From assembly GCA_045658315.1 (NCBI GenBank), contig JAZOUV010000005.1, positions 1 to 40,234 of the forward strand: DNA of 40,234 nucleotides. The letters are read 5' to 3'. Each line of letters opens with the position of its first letter. The first letter of the stretch is position 1. Below the pieces are notes generated by a model that saw only the letters and a program-made list of their open reading frames with translations, did not search any database and was not told the origin of the DNA. The translations under genes and the position numbers were made by a program. The DNA is from RGIG1995 sp045658315. Its GTDB lineage: Bacteria; Bacillota; Clostridia; Oscillospirales; CAG-272. Shown piece after piece: positions 23,264 through 30,572 of the stretch.

Positions 23264-24442
23264 TTACTTCTTTTCTGTTTTGAGCTTTGCAACGAATATT
23301 TCCATCTTTTCAAGAGCCTTTTTAATATGCTCAACGGAATAAGCATAAGAAATTCTTGCAAAGCCTTCTCCGCATTCACCGAATGCAGTACCGGGAACTA
23401 TTGCAACGCCTTCCTCACGCAAAAGCCTCTGGCAGAATTCATCACTTGTAAGACCGAACTTGCCGATGTTGGGGAATACATAGAACGCACCTTCTGCTTC
23501 AAAACAGTCAATTCCTATCTTGTTGAGACCTTCAATTATTGCAACTCGGCGTTTGTTGTATTCTTCTGCCATCATCTTAACGTCTTCGTCGCCATTCTTT
23601 ATAGCTTCAATAGCAGCATACTGGCTGGTTGTAGGAGCACACATAATAGCATACTGATGAAGCTTCAAAATCTGTGTTGTGATGGGGGCGGGAGCCGCAA
23701 TATAACCCATTCTCCAACCGGTCATAGCGTAGGCCTTTGAGAAACCGCTTGCGATAATTGTTCTTTCCCACATACCTGGGAGACTTGCAAAAGAGCAGTG
23801 TTGGCGTCCGTAAGTAAGTTCACCGTAAATTTCATCGGAAAGAACGAGAATGTTTGTGTCGCGGAGAATATCTGCGATGGGCTCAAGGTCTTCCTTTGTC
23901 ATAATAGCACCTGTGGGGTTGTTGGGATAAGGAAGAATGAGCATCTTTGTCTTGGGAGTAATAGCAGCCTTCAATGCTTCGGGGGTAAGCTTGAACTTGT
24001 CTTTTTCTGTTGTGTTAATAATAACGGGTGTACCGCCTGCAAGCTCAACCAAAGGTGGATAGCATACGAATGCGGGGAGGGGAATAATAACCTCGTCGCC
24101 GGGATTTACGCAAGCTCTTATAGCATTGTCAATAGCTTCCGAACCGCCAACTGTAACGATAACTTCTTTCAACGCTTCATACTTTGTGCCAAATCGTCTG
24201 TCGAGGTAATTTGCAATTTCCTGACGAAGTTCTGTCATACCGCTGTTTGATGTGTATTTTGTAGCACCGTCCTCAAGGCTTTTGATAGCAACGTCGCGAA
24301 TGTGCTTGGGTGTAACGAAATCGGGCTCGCCTACTGTGAGAGACACTACATCCTTCATTTCTGCTGCAATATCAAAGAACTTTCTGATGCCCGAGGGCTG
24401 AATCTTTTGAACTTTTTTCGAGAGTATGTTTTGGTAATCCAT
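23264..24442 (-). CDS. class I/II PLP-dependent aminotransferase (AspC/PatA-like)
   Basis: A 392-residue fold-type I aminotransferase. It shows SLTVGEPDFVTPKHI near the N-terminus, PYPNNPTG, SDEIYGELTY and the PLP-lysine motif SGFSKAYAMTGWRMGY, then RISYAYS with the substrate carboxylate arginine. The start at 24442 (MDYQN) follows AAAGGAG by ten bases; the upstream start adds an unsupported LERSIN segment. The subfamily uses aspartate or aromatic amino acids. Aspartate transamination would supply the substrate PurC uses, but that link is an inference from adjacency. Confidence 0.9.
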   Translation of the reverse strand: MDYQNILSKKVQKIQPSGIRKFFDIAAEMKDVVSLTVGEPDFVTPKHIRDVAIKSLEDGATKYTSNSGMTELRQEIANYLDRRFGTKYEALKEVIVTVGGSEAIDNAIRACVNPGDEVIIPLPAFVCYPPLVELAGGTPVIINTTEKDKFKLTPEALKAAITPKTKMLILPYPNNPTGAIMTKEDLEPIADILRDTNILVLSDEIYGELTYGRQHCSFASLPGMWERTIIASGFSKAYAMTGWRMGYIAAPAPITTQILKLHQYAIMCAPTTSQYAAIEAIKNGDEDVKMMAEEYNKRRVAIIEGLNKIGIDCFEAEGAFYVFPNIGKFGLTSDEFCQRLLREEGVAIVPGTAFGECGEGFARISYAYSVEHIKKALEKMEIFVAKLKTEKK

Positions 24443-24485
24443 TATGTTTATGCTCCTTTCAAGCATATTATTTCAAATCACAAAT

Positions 24486-24515
24486 ATTATAACATTTTTT
24501 GCCGTCATTTGTCTA
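24486..24515 (-). promoter_or_regulatory. promoter of the aminotransferase-purC pair
   Basis: On the minus strand TAGACA (24515-24510) and TATAAT (24491-24486) have an 18-base spacer, and the start codon lies about 37 bases further on. Five of six -35 bases match consensus. Confidence 0.6.
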
Positions 24516-24686
24516 TAGTTATTTTATAAAAACAGTAAAAAAAATTCCATATTTTTTATAAAAAAGAAAAGTGTGAATGAAAATGTTGCAGAATTGTAAA
24601 CATATTAACTTTTAGGTTTATTTTTTTGGTAATATGTGCTATTATAATAGATAATATTTAATTGATTCAAAGGAGTCTTGAAAACA

Positions 24687-25811
24687 ATGAAGAAACTCAT
24701 TTTACTTGCAATACTTGTCCTTGCTTTGACTGTTTGTCTTTGCAGTTGCGGCAAGGAAGAAACACCTTATGATTTTGATCTTAAGGAATATTTGACCCTC
24801 GGCGAATTCCCGAATGTAGAACTCGACAAGGACAAGCTTCAGGAACGTTTGGAAGAAGAAATCTCTACTGTTACGTCAGAGTATTCAACCACTGTTGACG
24901 TTACAGACAGAGCTGTTAAAGACGGTGATATCGTAAATATTGATTACGTCGGTAAGATTGACGGTAAAGAGTTTGAAGGAGGCTCCGCTGAAGGTTCTGA
25001 CCTTACTATCGGCTCAAATAAGTTTATTGCCGGTTTTGAAAAGGGGCTTATTGATAAGAAAATAGGCGAAGAAGTTACTCTTAACCTCGTTTTCCCCGAG
25101 GACTACGGCAAAGAAGACCTTAACGGTAAGGACGTTGTATTTACTGTAAAGATCAACAGTATTAAGGAAACTACCACTCCTGATATTTCCGACAAAATGG
25201 TTGAAGAAAAAACAGAATATGCTACAGTAAAAGAGTTTTGCGATGCAAAATCCAAGGAAATTGCAGAAGAGCTCCTCTGGGAAAAGTACATTAATTCCGC
25301 AAAAGTTACCCAATACCCCAAGGAACAGACTAAAAAGTATTATGATCAGCTTATAAACTACTACAAGCAGTTGGCTGCATATAACGGTGTTACACTTGAA
25401 ACGATGGTATCAACTTTTGGCGGTTATGAAAGTGTTGACGCTTTCTTTGATTACGCATTGTCGTCTGCTAAGTCTACCGTAAAAGAGGAAATGGTTGTTT
25501 ATCTTACTGTGAGAGAACACGATATTACTCTTACTGAGGAAGTATACAAAGAGAAAGGGGCGGCTCTTGCTGAAGAACAAGGGTACGAATCTTTTAAGGA
25601 CTATGAAGATACCAACGGCAGAAATGCTATAGAGGCTAAGATTTATTCCGACATTATCTGTGAAAAGCTTGTGGATGCTGCTTCCGTAGAATACGAAATG
25701 CCCGAAACCTCTGTTGAAGAAGAAACAAAGGCTCCCGATAATGCTGATGATAATTCTTCCGAAACAAAGGACGAGTCTGCAGAGACAAAGGACGAACCTG
25801 CTGAAACATAA
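24687..25811 (+). CDS. lipoprotein with trigger-factor-type FKBP prolyl isomerase domain, tail cut by in-frame stop
   Basis: Predicted extracytoplasmic foldase of 374 residues. A lipoprotein signal (LILLAILVLALTVCLCSC) places the lipidated Cys at about 21. Residues about 75-160 match the trigger-factor FKBP domain (VKDGDIVNIDYVGKIDGKEF, FIAGFEKGLIDKKIGEE). A helical trigger-factor-like C-domain and a repetitive acidic tail (ETKDESAETKDEPAET) follow. ATG 24687 was chosen because AAAGGAG is 11 bases upstream and only two bases from the TTG at 24678. After the TAA at 25809 the same frame stays open for 20 codons (SEKTTGDAQGTVAAPDETVA) to TAA at 25872, in matching composition. The stop may be a recent mutation or a strain difference. 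Confidence 0.9.
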   Translation: MKKLILLAILVLALTVCLCSCGKEETPYDFDLKEYLTLGEFPNVELDKDKLQERLEEEISTVTSEYSTTVDVTDRAVKDGDIVNIDYVGKIDGKEFEGGSAEGSDLTIGSNKFIAGFEKGLIDKKIGEEVTLNLVFPEDYGKEDLNGKDVVFTVKINSIKETTTPDISDKMVEEKTEYATVKEFCDAKSKEIAEELLWEKYINSAKVTQYPKEQTKKYYDQLINYYKQLAAYNGVTLETMVSTFGGYESVDAFFDYALSSAKSTVKEEMVVYLTVREHDITLTEEVYKEKGAALAEEQGYESFKDYEDTNGRNAIEAKIYSDIICEKLVDAASVEYEMPETSVEEETKAPDNADDNSSETKDESAETKDEPAET

Positions 25812-25892
25812 TCAGAAAAAACAACAGGTGATGCACAGGGAACTGTTGCTGCTCCCGACGAAACAGTTGCATAAGTTGATATAACCTTAATC

Positions 25893-25931
25893 TAACCGTG
25901 TGTTTATGAAAATGCACGGTTATTTTTTGTT
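25893..25931 (+). terminator. terminator of the foldase lipoprotein gene
   Basis: TAACCGTG (25893-25900) pairs with CACGGTTA (25915-25922), followed by a long T-rich run. It lies 18 bases after the second in-frame stop (25872-25874). Confidence 0.85.
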
Positions 25932-25953
25932 TTTTCTCCTATTTGAAAAATAT

Positions 25954-25969
25954 TTAGAAAAATTTCTAA
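25954..25969. promoter_or_regulatory. perfect palindrome just upstream of the perR promoter
   Basis: TTAGAAA-AA-TTTCTAA is a 16-base perfect palindrome ending seven bases before the -35 hexamer. It resembles but does not match the PerR box (7-1-7, TTATAAT-N-ATTATAA), since the gap is two bases and the arms differ. It is a candidate operator for the Fur-family protein encoded downstream. Confidence 0.45.
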
Positions 25970-25976
25970 GAAACTA

Positions 25977-26005
25977 TTGACAAATGCTCCTTATTAGGAT
26001 ATAAT
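25977..26005 (+). promoter_or_regulatory. sigma-A promoter of perR-rbr
   Basis: TTGACA (25977-25982) and TATAAT (26000-26005) have a 17-base spacer. The leader to the GTG start is about 26 bases. Confidence 0.9.
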
Positions 26006-26037
26006 ATCATCAAGGAGACAACAAAGGGGGGAACGGA

Positions 26038-26427
26038 GTGAAAAAGGAACGTAATACTTATCAGAAAACTTTGATTAAAGAAATAGTATTAAATTCGTGT
26101 ACTCACCCGTCTGCCGATGCTGTGTATGATAAAGTTAAAGAAAACTGCCCAAACGTCAGTAAGGCTACTGTTTACAGAGTGCTTAGCGACCTTGCAGACA
26201 AAGGTGAGGTTTTCAGGGTAAAGGTTCTTGATGGTCCGGATAGGTTTGATAAGACTTTGCATAAGCACTACCATGTTAAATGCTCGGTTTGCGGTAAGGT
26301 GGTTGATACCGGATATGCTTGTAACGAGGAGCTTGAAAAAATTGCAGAAAAAGACTGTGATTTTAAAATTACGGGACACGAAATAATTTTTGAGGGAATA
26401 TGTCCTGACTGTGCTGTTAATAATTAA
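26038..26427 (+). CDS. perR: Fur-family peroxide regulator, PerR-like
   Basis: PerR represses oxidative-stress genes until iron-catalysed oxidation of its His ligands. The 129-residue product has the winged helix (SKATVYRVLSDLADKGEVFRV, read around residues 40-60). The regulatory metal ligands align with Bacillus PerR: H in THPSA, D in DRFD, HYH, and D in VVDT where Fur proteins have Glu. The zinc site CSVCG and CPDC is complete. Translation starts at GTG 26038, with AAAGGGGGG upstream. Rubrerythrin follows 28 bases downstream, the usual target pairing in Clostridia. Confidence 0.92.
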   Translation: MKKERNTYQKTLIKEIVLNSCTHPSADAVYDKVKENCPNVSKATVYRVLSDLADKGEVFRVKVLDGPDRFDKTLHKHYHVKCSVCGKVVDTGYACNEELEKIAEKDCDFKITGHEIIFEGICPDCAVNN

Positions 26428-26455
26428 AATATATATAACTTAAAGGAGAACTACT

Positions 26456-26992
26456 ATGAACTTGAAGGGTACAAAAACAGAAGCTAACTTGATGGCTGCA
26501 TTTGCAGGCGAATCTCAGGCAAGAAACAAATACACATACTTTGCATCTAAGGCAAAGAAGGAAGGCTATGTTCAGATTGCTGCAATTTTTGAAGAAACAG
26601 CAAAGAACGAAATGGAACATGCAAAAATTTGGTATAAGCTCCTCCATGATGGCGTAGGCACAACTTCCGAAAACCTTCTCGATGCTGCTATGGGCGAAAA
26701 CTATGAGTGGACAGATATGTACGCTACATTTGCTAAAGAAGCTAAGGAAGAGGGCTTCGACAGAATCGCTTATCTCTTTGAAGCAGTAGGCAGAATTGAA
26801 AAGGAACACGAAAACCGTTACAGAAAGCTCCTCGAAAGAGTGAACGGCGAAGTTGTATTCTCCAGAGATGGCGAAACAATTTGGCAGTGCTCAAACTGCG
26901 GACATATTCACATCGGTAAGAAGGCTCCCGAAATGTGCCCCGTTTGTGAGCATCCGAAGGCTTACTTCCAGGTTAAAGCTGAAAATTATTAA
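26456..26992 (+). CDS. rbr: rubrerythrin
   Basis: Rubrerythrin reduces hydrogen peroxide in anaerobes using a di-iron site and a rubredoxin centre. The 178-residue product has the four-helix di-iron ligands (AGESQARNKY, EETAKNEMEH, EVxRIEKEHENRY-type) and a C-terminal rubredoxin domain with CSNCGH and CPVCEHP. Length is normal. Ribosome site AAGGAG (26442-26447). Cotranscribed with perR and probably repressed by it, consistent with peroxide induction. Confidence 0.96.
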   Translation: MNLKGTKTEANLMAAFAGESQARNKYTYFASKAKKEGYVQIAAIFEETAKNEMEHAKIWYKLLHDGVGTTSENLLDAAMGENYEWTDMYATFAKEAKEEGFDRIAYLFEAVGRIEKEHENRYRKLLERVNGEVVFSRDGETIWQCSNCGHIHIGKKAPEMCPVCEHPKAYFQVKAENY

Positions 26993-26994
26993 TT

Positions 26995-27025
26995 AAAAAG
27001 GAACTTTTAAAGTTCCTTTTTTTTT
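26995..27025 (+). terminator. terminator of perR-rbr
   Basis: AAAAAGGAACTTT pairs with AAAGTTCCTTTTT, ending in nine T. It starts three bases after the rbr stop. Confidence 0.9.
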
Positions 27026-27078
27026 GTGGTTTTTATGGGGATTTTTTTAAAAAGTTATTTCTTTTAAATATCTTTTTA

Positions 27079-27107
27079 TTGAAATTGTATGTTATATGTG
27101 TTACAAT
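27079..27107 (+). promoter_or_regulatory. promoter of the hydroxyacid dehydrogenase gene
   Basis: TTGAAA (27079-27084) and TACAAT (27102-27107) have a 17-base spacer, each five of six to consensus. The leader is about 30 bases to the ATG at 27145. Confidence 0.7.
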
Positions 27108-27144
27108 AACAGTATAATAGTTTTGCAAATGAGAGGGAAGATAT

Positions 27145-28095
27145 ATGAAAATAACTGTGCTTGATGCAGATGCTTTGGGAAAAGATTTAGACCTTACACC
27201 TTTAAACAGTGTTGGAGAGGTTACCGTTTACAATTACAGTAATCCTGAAGAAGTTAAGGAGAGAATTGCTGATTGTGATGTTGTTATATTAAATAAAATT
27301 AAATTAAATGAAAGCAATTTGGGGTATGCAAAAAATCTAAAGCTTATTTGTATTGCCGCTACGGGCTTTGATAACGTCGACGTAAAATACTGCCGCGAAA
27401 ACAATATTGCCGTATGTAATGTAGTCGGTTATTCTACGAACAGTGTTGCTTTGATTACTGTGGCCTTGGCTTTGTCGCTGGTCAGCCACTTGCGTGAATA
27501 TAATGATTTTGTAATTTCGGGTGAATATACAAGAAGTGGTATTCCCAATAGGCTTGAACCTACCTTTTACGAGCTTGACGGTATGACTTGGGGGATAATC
27601 GGACTTGGTACTATCGGCAAAAAGGTGGCGGGAATTGCACAGGCAATGGGCTGCAAGGTTATTGCCAACAAGAGAACGCCGATTGAATGTTATGATATAG
27701 TTTCGGTAGACGAAATAATGGAAAAGTCCGATATCATATCAATTCACACCCCCTTGAATGACGGCACAAAAGGTCTTATCTCTGCCGACAAGATTGCAAA
27801 AATGAAGAAAAATGCTATCCTTATAAATGTTGCTCGAGGTGCAGTGTGTGATGAAAAAGCACTTGCCGAAGCTATAAAATACAATAAAATTGGCGGTATC
27901 GGTGTTGACGTTTATTCTGCCGAGCCTTTCGGTGTTGACCACCCATTCTACGAAATCAAGGATAACAAAAATGTTATTCTTACTCCCCACAACGCTTGGG
28001 GTGCCTATGAAGCAAGAGAAAGGCTTCTTTCCGACATCGTCGAAAACATAAAAGCATTTAAAAATGGCGAAAAAAGATGCAGAGTAGATATATAA
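27145..28095 (+). CDS. D-2-hydroxyacid dehydrogenase (hydroxypyruvate/glycerate reductase-like)
   Basis: NAD(P)-dependent reductase of 2-oxo acids. The 316-residue product has the nucleotide-binding GIIGLGTIGKKVAGIA (about 150-165). The catalytic triad is R in INVARGAVCDE, E in GVDVYSAEPF and H in LTPHNAWG. The N-terminal domain has TGFDNVDVKYCRENNI. Closest by pattern to HprA-type hydroxypyruvate reductases; the substrate is not certain. Monocistronic: its own promoter lies upstream and the next promoter starts nine bases after its stop. Confidence 0.9.
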   Translation: MKITVLDADALGKDLDLTPLNSVGEVTVYNYSNPEEVKERIADCDVVILNKIKLNESNLGYAKNLKLICIAATGFDNVDVKYCRENNIAVCNVVGYSTNSVALITVALALSLVSHLREYNDFVISGEYTRSGIPNRLEPTFYELDGMTWGIIGLGTIGKKVAGIAQAMGCKVIANKRTPIECYDIVSVDEIMEKSDIISIHTPLNDGTKGLISADKIAKMKKNAILINVARGAVCDEKALAEAIKYNKIGGIGVDVYSAEPFGVDHPFYEIKDNKNVILTPHNAWGAYEARERLLSDIVENIKAFKNGEKRCRVDI

Positions 28096-28103
28096 TAAAT
28101 CTG

Positions 28104-28132
28104 TTGACAACTAAGAAAAATAGTGATATAAT
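28104..28132 (+). promoter_or_regulatory. sigma-A promoter of the T-box-thrS unit
   Basis: TTGACA (28104-28109) and TATAAT (28127-28132) have a 17-base spacer, with the start near 28139. Confidence 0.9.
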
Positions 28133-28139
28133 ATCAAAA

Positions 28140-28411
28140 GCTAAGATATAAAGGCGTTTGAAGGAAAGAGTAGTTTTACTTCAGTCTTACAGAGAGGAAA
28201 GCAAATTGGTGGAAGCTTTCTATGACGGGTATTACGAAGACCATTCCGGAGCCTCGGTGCTGAAAAAAGCTTTAGGCATCGACGTCCCTCTGCGTTAAAG
28301 AGTCGGTTTTAAAGTGAAAAATCAAGGTGGAACCGTGCGAAAATTAGAATATACGCACCCTTGACGGTCATAGGCTTTTTGCCTTTTGCCGTTAAGGGCG
28401 TTTTGTTTTTT
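28140..28411 (+). ncRNA. T-box riboswitch, threonine type
   Basis: Stem I carries ACAGAGAGG and GGTGGAAG. A candidate specifier ACC (Thr) lies at 28240-28242. The T-box itself is AAGGTGGAACCGTGCG at 28324-28339. The terminator hairpin runs from about 28354 (ACCCTTGACGG) to 28396 (CCGTTAAGGG) with a T run to 28411. Uncharged tRNA-Thr pairs with the specifier and with TGGA in the T-box, so the antiterminator forms and thrS is read. TGGA implies a U discriminator base in the tRNA. Confidence 0.95.
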
Positions 28412-28468
28412 GAAAAGGCAAATTTGGTTAAATTAAAATTAAAAAATATTTAAAATATAGGTGATATT

Positions 28469-30268
28469 ATGAAGGTTATTTACAACGATGGCAGAGTTGA
28501 TGTATGTCCTCCCGAAGAAGAACTGCACATACTCCGTCATTCTGCGGCACACATTATGGCACAGGCTATAAAGAGACTTTACCCTGAGGCTATCTTTGCA
28601 TACGGTCCTGCAAATGAAAAGGGGTTTTATTACGACGTTGATCTTGGCGACACCAAGCTCATTGAAGAAGACCTCCAAAAAATTGAGCAGGAAATGAAGA
28701 AAATAGTAAAAGAAAATCTTCCTATTAAGCCTTTTATTCTTCCCAGAGACGAAGCTATTGCTCTTATGGAGAGCCGCGGCGAAAAATACAAGGTTGAGCA
28801 TATTGGTGACCTTCCCGAAGACGCAGTAATCAGCTTCTTCCAGCAGGGAGATTATATAGATATGTGCGTTGGTCCTCATATTTGCTATACAAAAGCACTT
28901 AAAGCGTTTAAGGTTATGGACCAGTCGGGTGCATATTGGAAAAACGATAAAAACAATAAGATGCTGACAAGAATAAAGGGTACTGCATTTTCTACACAGC
29001 CCGAACTTGAGGAACATCTTAAAGCTCTTGAAGAGGCAGAAAAGAGGGATCACAACAAGCTTGGCAGAGAGCTTGGTTATTTTACGACCGTTGAAGAAAT
29101 CGGTCAGGGACTTCCTATCCTTTTGCCTAAGGGTACGCGTGTTATCCAGCTTCTTCAGCGTTGGGTTGAAGATATTGAGCAGGAGCATAACTATCTTCTT
29201 ACAAAGACTCCTCTTATGGCAAAGCGTGACCTTTACAAGATTTCGGGTCACTGGGACCACTACCGTGACGGAATGTTCGTTATGGGAGATCCCGACGACG
29301 AAGAAAAGGAATGTCTCGCTCTCCGTCCTATGACTTGTCCTTTCCAGTATCAAGTGTATCTTAATCAGGCAAGAAGCTATAGAGACCTTCCCATGCGTCT
29401 TGGCGAAACATCTACGCTTTTCCGTAACGAAGATTCGGGTGAAATGCACGGTCTTATCAGAGTTCGTCAGTTCACTATTTCAGAAGGGCACTTGGTGCTC
29501 CGTCCGGATCAGCTCGAAGCTGAATTTGAAGATTGTCTCAATCTTTGTAAATATTTCCTCGGTACTGTAGGACTTCTCGAAGACTGCTCATTCAGATTCT
29601 CACAGTGGGATCCCAACAATACCAAGAAGTACGAGGGTACTGCTGAACAGTGGGAAACTGCTCAGGCAACTATGGAAAAGATTCTTATTAACCTCGGCGT
29701 TAAATATGAAGTTGGTGTTGACGAAGCGGCATTCTACGGACCTAAGCTCGATATTCAGTATAAGAACGTTTTCGGTAAAGAAGATACTATCGTTACTATT
29801 CAGATTGATATGCTCCTTGCTGAAAAGTTCGGTATGTACTATATTGACAGCGACGGTCAGAAGAAGCTTCCTTATATAATCCACAGAACTTCTTTGGGCT
29901 GCTACGAAAGAACACTTGCATACCTTATTGAAAAATATGCGGGTGCACTTCCCACTTGGATGGCTCCCGAACAGGTAAGAATTCTTACTATTACCGACAG
30001 AGCACTTGATTATGCAAAGCAGATCGAGGAAAAGTTGGCAAAAGCAAAATACAGAGTTACGCTTGATGACAGCCAGAATACCTTGAAGTATAAGATAAGA
30101 AATGCTCAGATGGAAAAGGTTCCATATATGATTATTCTTGGTGATAAGGATATCGAGAACAATACTATTTCCGTTAGACATAGATCGGGAGAAGACCTCG
30201 GTGCTATTTCTCTTGATGAGTTTGAAGCACTCCTCGCAGATGTTGTAGGTAATAAACTTAAAAAATAA
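28469..30268 (+). CDS. thrS: threonyl-tRNA synthetase lacking the TGS domain
   Basis: ThrRS charges tRNA-Thr and edits misacylated Ser. The 599-residue protein begins directly near the editing domain, with HSAAH (H24, H28) and CVGPH supplying its metal-site residues. The class II core has motif 2 (LGETSTLFRNEDSGEMHGL), ISEGH, and motif 3 LGCYERTLAYLIEKYAG. Zinc ligands Cys (MTCP), His (SEGH) and His (IIHRT) are present. An anticodon-binding domain closes it. The roughly 60-residue N-terminal TGS domain of typical ThrRS is absent, and the 57 bases between the T-box terminator and ATG leave no room for it. Ribosome site AGGTGA. Controlled by the T-box. Confidence 0.95.
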   Translation: MKVIYNDGRVDVCPPEEELHILRHSAAHIMAQAIKRLYPEAIFAYGPANEKGFYYDVDLGDTKLIEEDLQKIEQEMKKIVKENLPIKPFILPRDEAIALMESRGEKYKVEHIGDLPEDAVISFFQQGDYIDMCVGPHICYTKALKAFKVMDQSGAYWKNDKNNKMLTRIKGTAFSTQPELEEHLKALEEAEKRDHNKLGRELGYFTTVEEIGQGLPILLPKGTRVIQLLQRWVEDIEQEHNYLLTKTPLMAKRDLYKISGHWDHYRDGMFVMGDPDDEEKECLALRPMTCPFQYQVYLNQARSYRDLPMRLGETSTLFRNEDSGEMHGLIRVRQFTISEGHLVLRPDQLEAEFEDCLNLCKYFLGTVGLLEDCSFRFSQWDPNNTKKYEGTAEQWETAQATMEKILINLGVKYEVGVDEAAFYGPKLDIQYKNVFGKEDTIVTIQIDMLLAEKFGMYYIDSDGQKKLPYIIHRTSLGCYERTLAYLIEKYAGALPTWMAPEQVRILTITDRALDYAKQIEEKLAKAKYRVTLDDSQNTLKYKIRNAQMEKVPYMIILGDKDIENNTISVRHRSGEDLGAISLDEFEALLADVVGNKLKK

Positions 30269-30316
30269 CCAGAACCTTTTTGAAAAAAGGTTCTGGACTC
30301 CAAAAACTTTGAATAA
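30269..30316 (+). repeat. hairpin-plus-tail repeat, copy R1
   Basis: CCAGAACCTTTTT and AAAAAGGTTCTGG (30269-30281 and 30284-30296) form a perfect 13-bp inverted repeat, followed by ACTCCAAAAACTTTGAATAA (30297-30316). It begins at the thrS stop. No T run follows, so it is not a standard terminator. The CAAAAACTTT tail recurs in four more copies nearby. Confidence 0.8.
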
Positions 30317-30325
30317 AGAGTTTGT

Positions 30326-30373
30326 GCTTCCCAATAAAGTTTATTAAAACCTTATCGGGAAGCTTTGCTTTTT
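30326..30373 (+). terminator. terminator downstream of thrS
   Basis: GCTTCCC (30326-30332) pairs with GGGAAGC (30357-30363), with further ATAA/TTAT pairing inside, followed by TTTGCTTTTT. It lies after repeat R1 and is the more convincing stop signal for thrS. Confidence 0.75.
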
Positions 30374-30380
30374 AAACAAT

Positions 30381-30425
30381 AGATTCTTTTGAAAAAAGGT
30401 TCTGGACTCCAAAAACTTTGAATAA
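30381..30425 (+). repeat. hairpin-plus-tail repeat, copy R2
   Basis: The right arm GAAAAAAGGTTCTGG and the tail ACTCCAAAAACTTTGAATAA are identical to R1, but the left arm (AGATTCTTTT) has decayed, weakening the stem. Confidence 0.75.
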
Positions 30426-30436
30426 AAGGGCTTAAA

Positions 30437-30480
30437 AGGGCTGTACATACTTTGTTAAGTAGCACAGCCCTATTGTTTTT
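30437..30480. terminator. hairpin between thrS and argF
   Basis: AGGGCTGT (30437-30444) pairs with ACAGCCCT (30464-30471), followed by ATTGTTTTT on the plus strand. It may be a second plus-strand stop; on the minus strand it lies past the argF end. Confidence 0.5.
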
Positions 30481-30509
30481 ATATAACGTTATTGTATAGC
30501 ACAAACCAA

Positions 30510-30563
30510 AGAAGCAAAGTTTTTGGGGGATTAAAAGGGGGCTTTTTTAAAAAAGCCCCCTTT
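30510..30563 (-). repeat. hairpin-plus-tail repeat, copy R5, at the argF 3' end
   Basis: Bases 30534-30563 form a 30-base perfect palindrome (AAAGGGGGCTTTTTT and its complement). Read on the minus strand it follows the argF stop by nine bases, and its tail reads AATCCCCCAAAAACTTTG. Stem sequence differs from R1-R4, but the CAAAAACTTT tail is kept. It probably terminates argF. Confidence 0.75.
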
Positions 30564-30572
30564 GATTGTTTT

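Noticed and set aside
25809..25811. Recoding of the lipoprotein stop as an amino acid
   Set aside because: The codon is TAA, not TGA or TAG, and no recoding structure is visible; a simple mutation is the more likely reason.
25991..26005. A PerR box overlapping the perR -10
   Set aside because: Only about half of the 15-base consensus matches; the upstream palindrome is a better candidate.
28439..29449. A 336-codon minus-strand frame opposite thrS
   Set aside because: Antisense shadow of ThrRS; no start context or recognisable domains.
30269..30296. Calling repeat R1 the thrS intrinsic terminator
   Set aside because: No T run follows the stem on the plus strand; the hairpin at 30326-30373 fits better.
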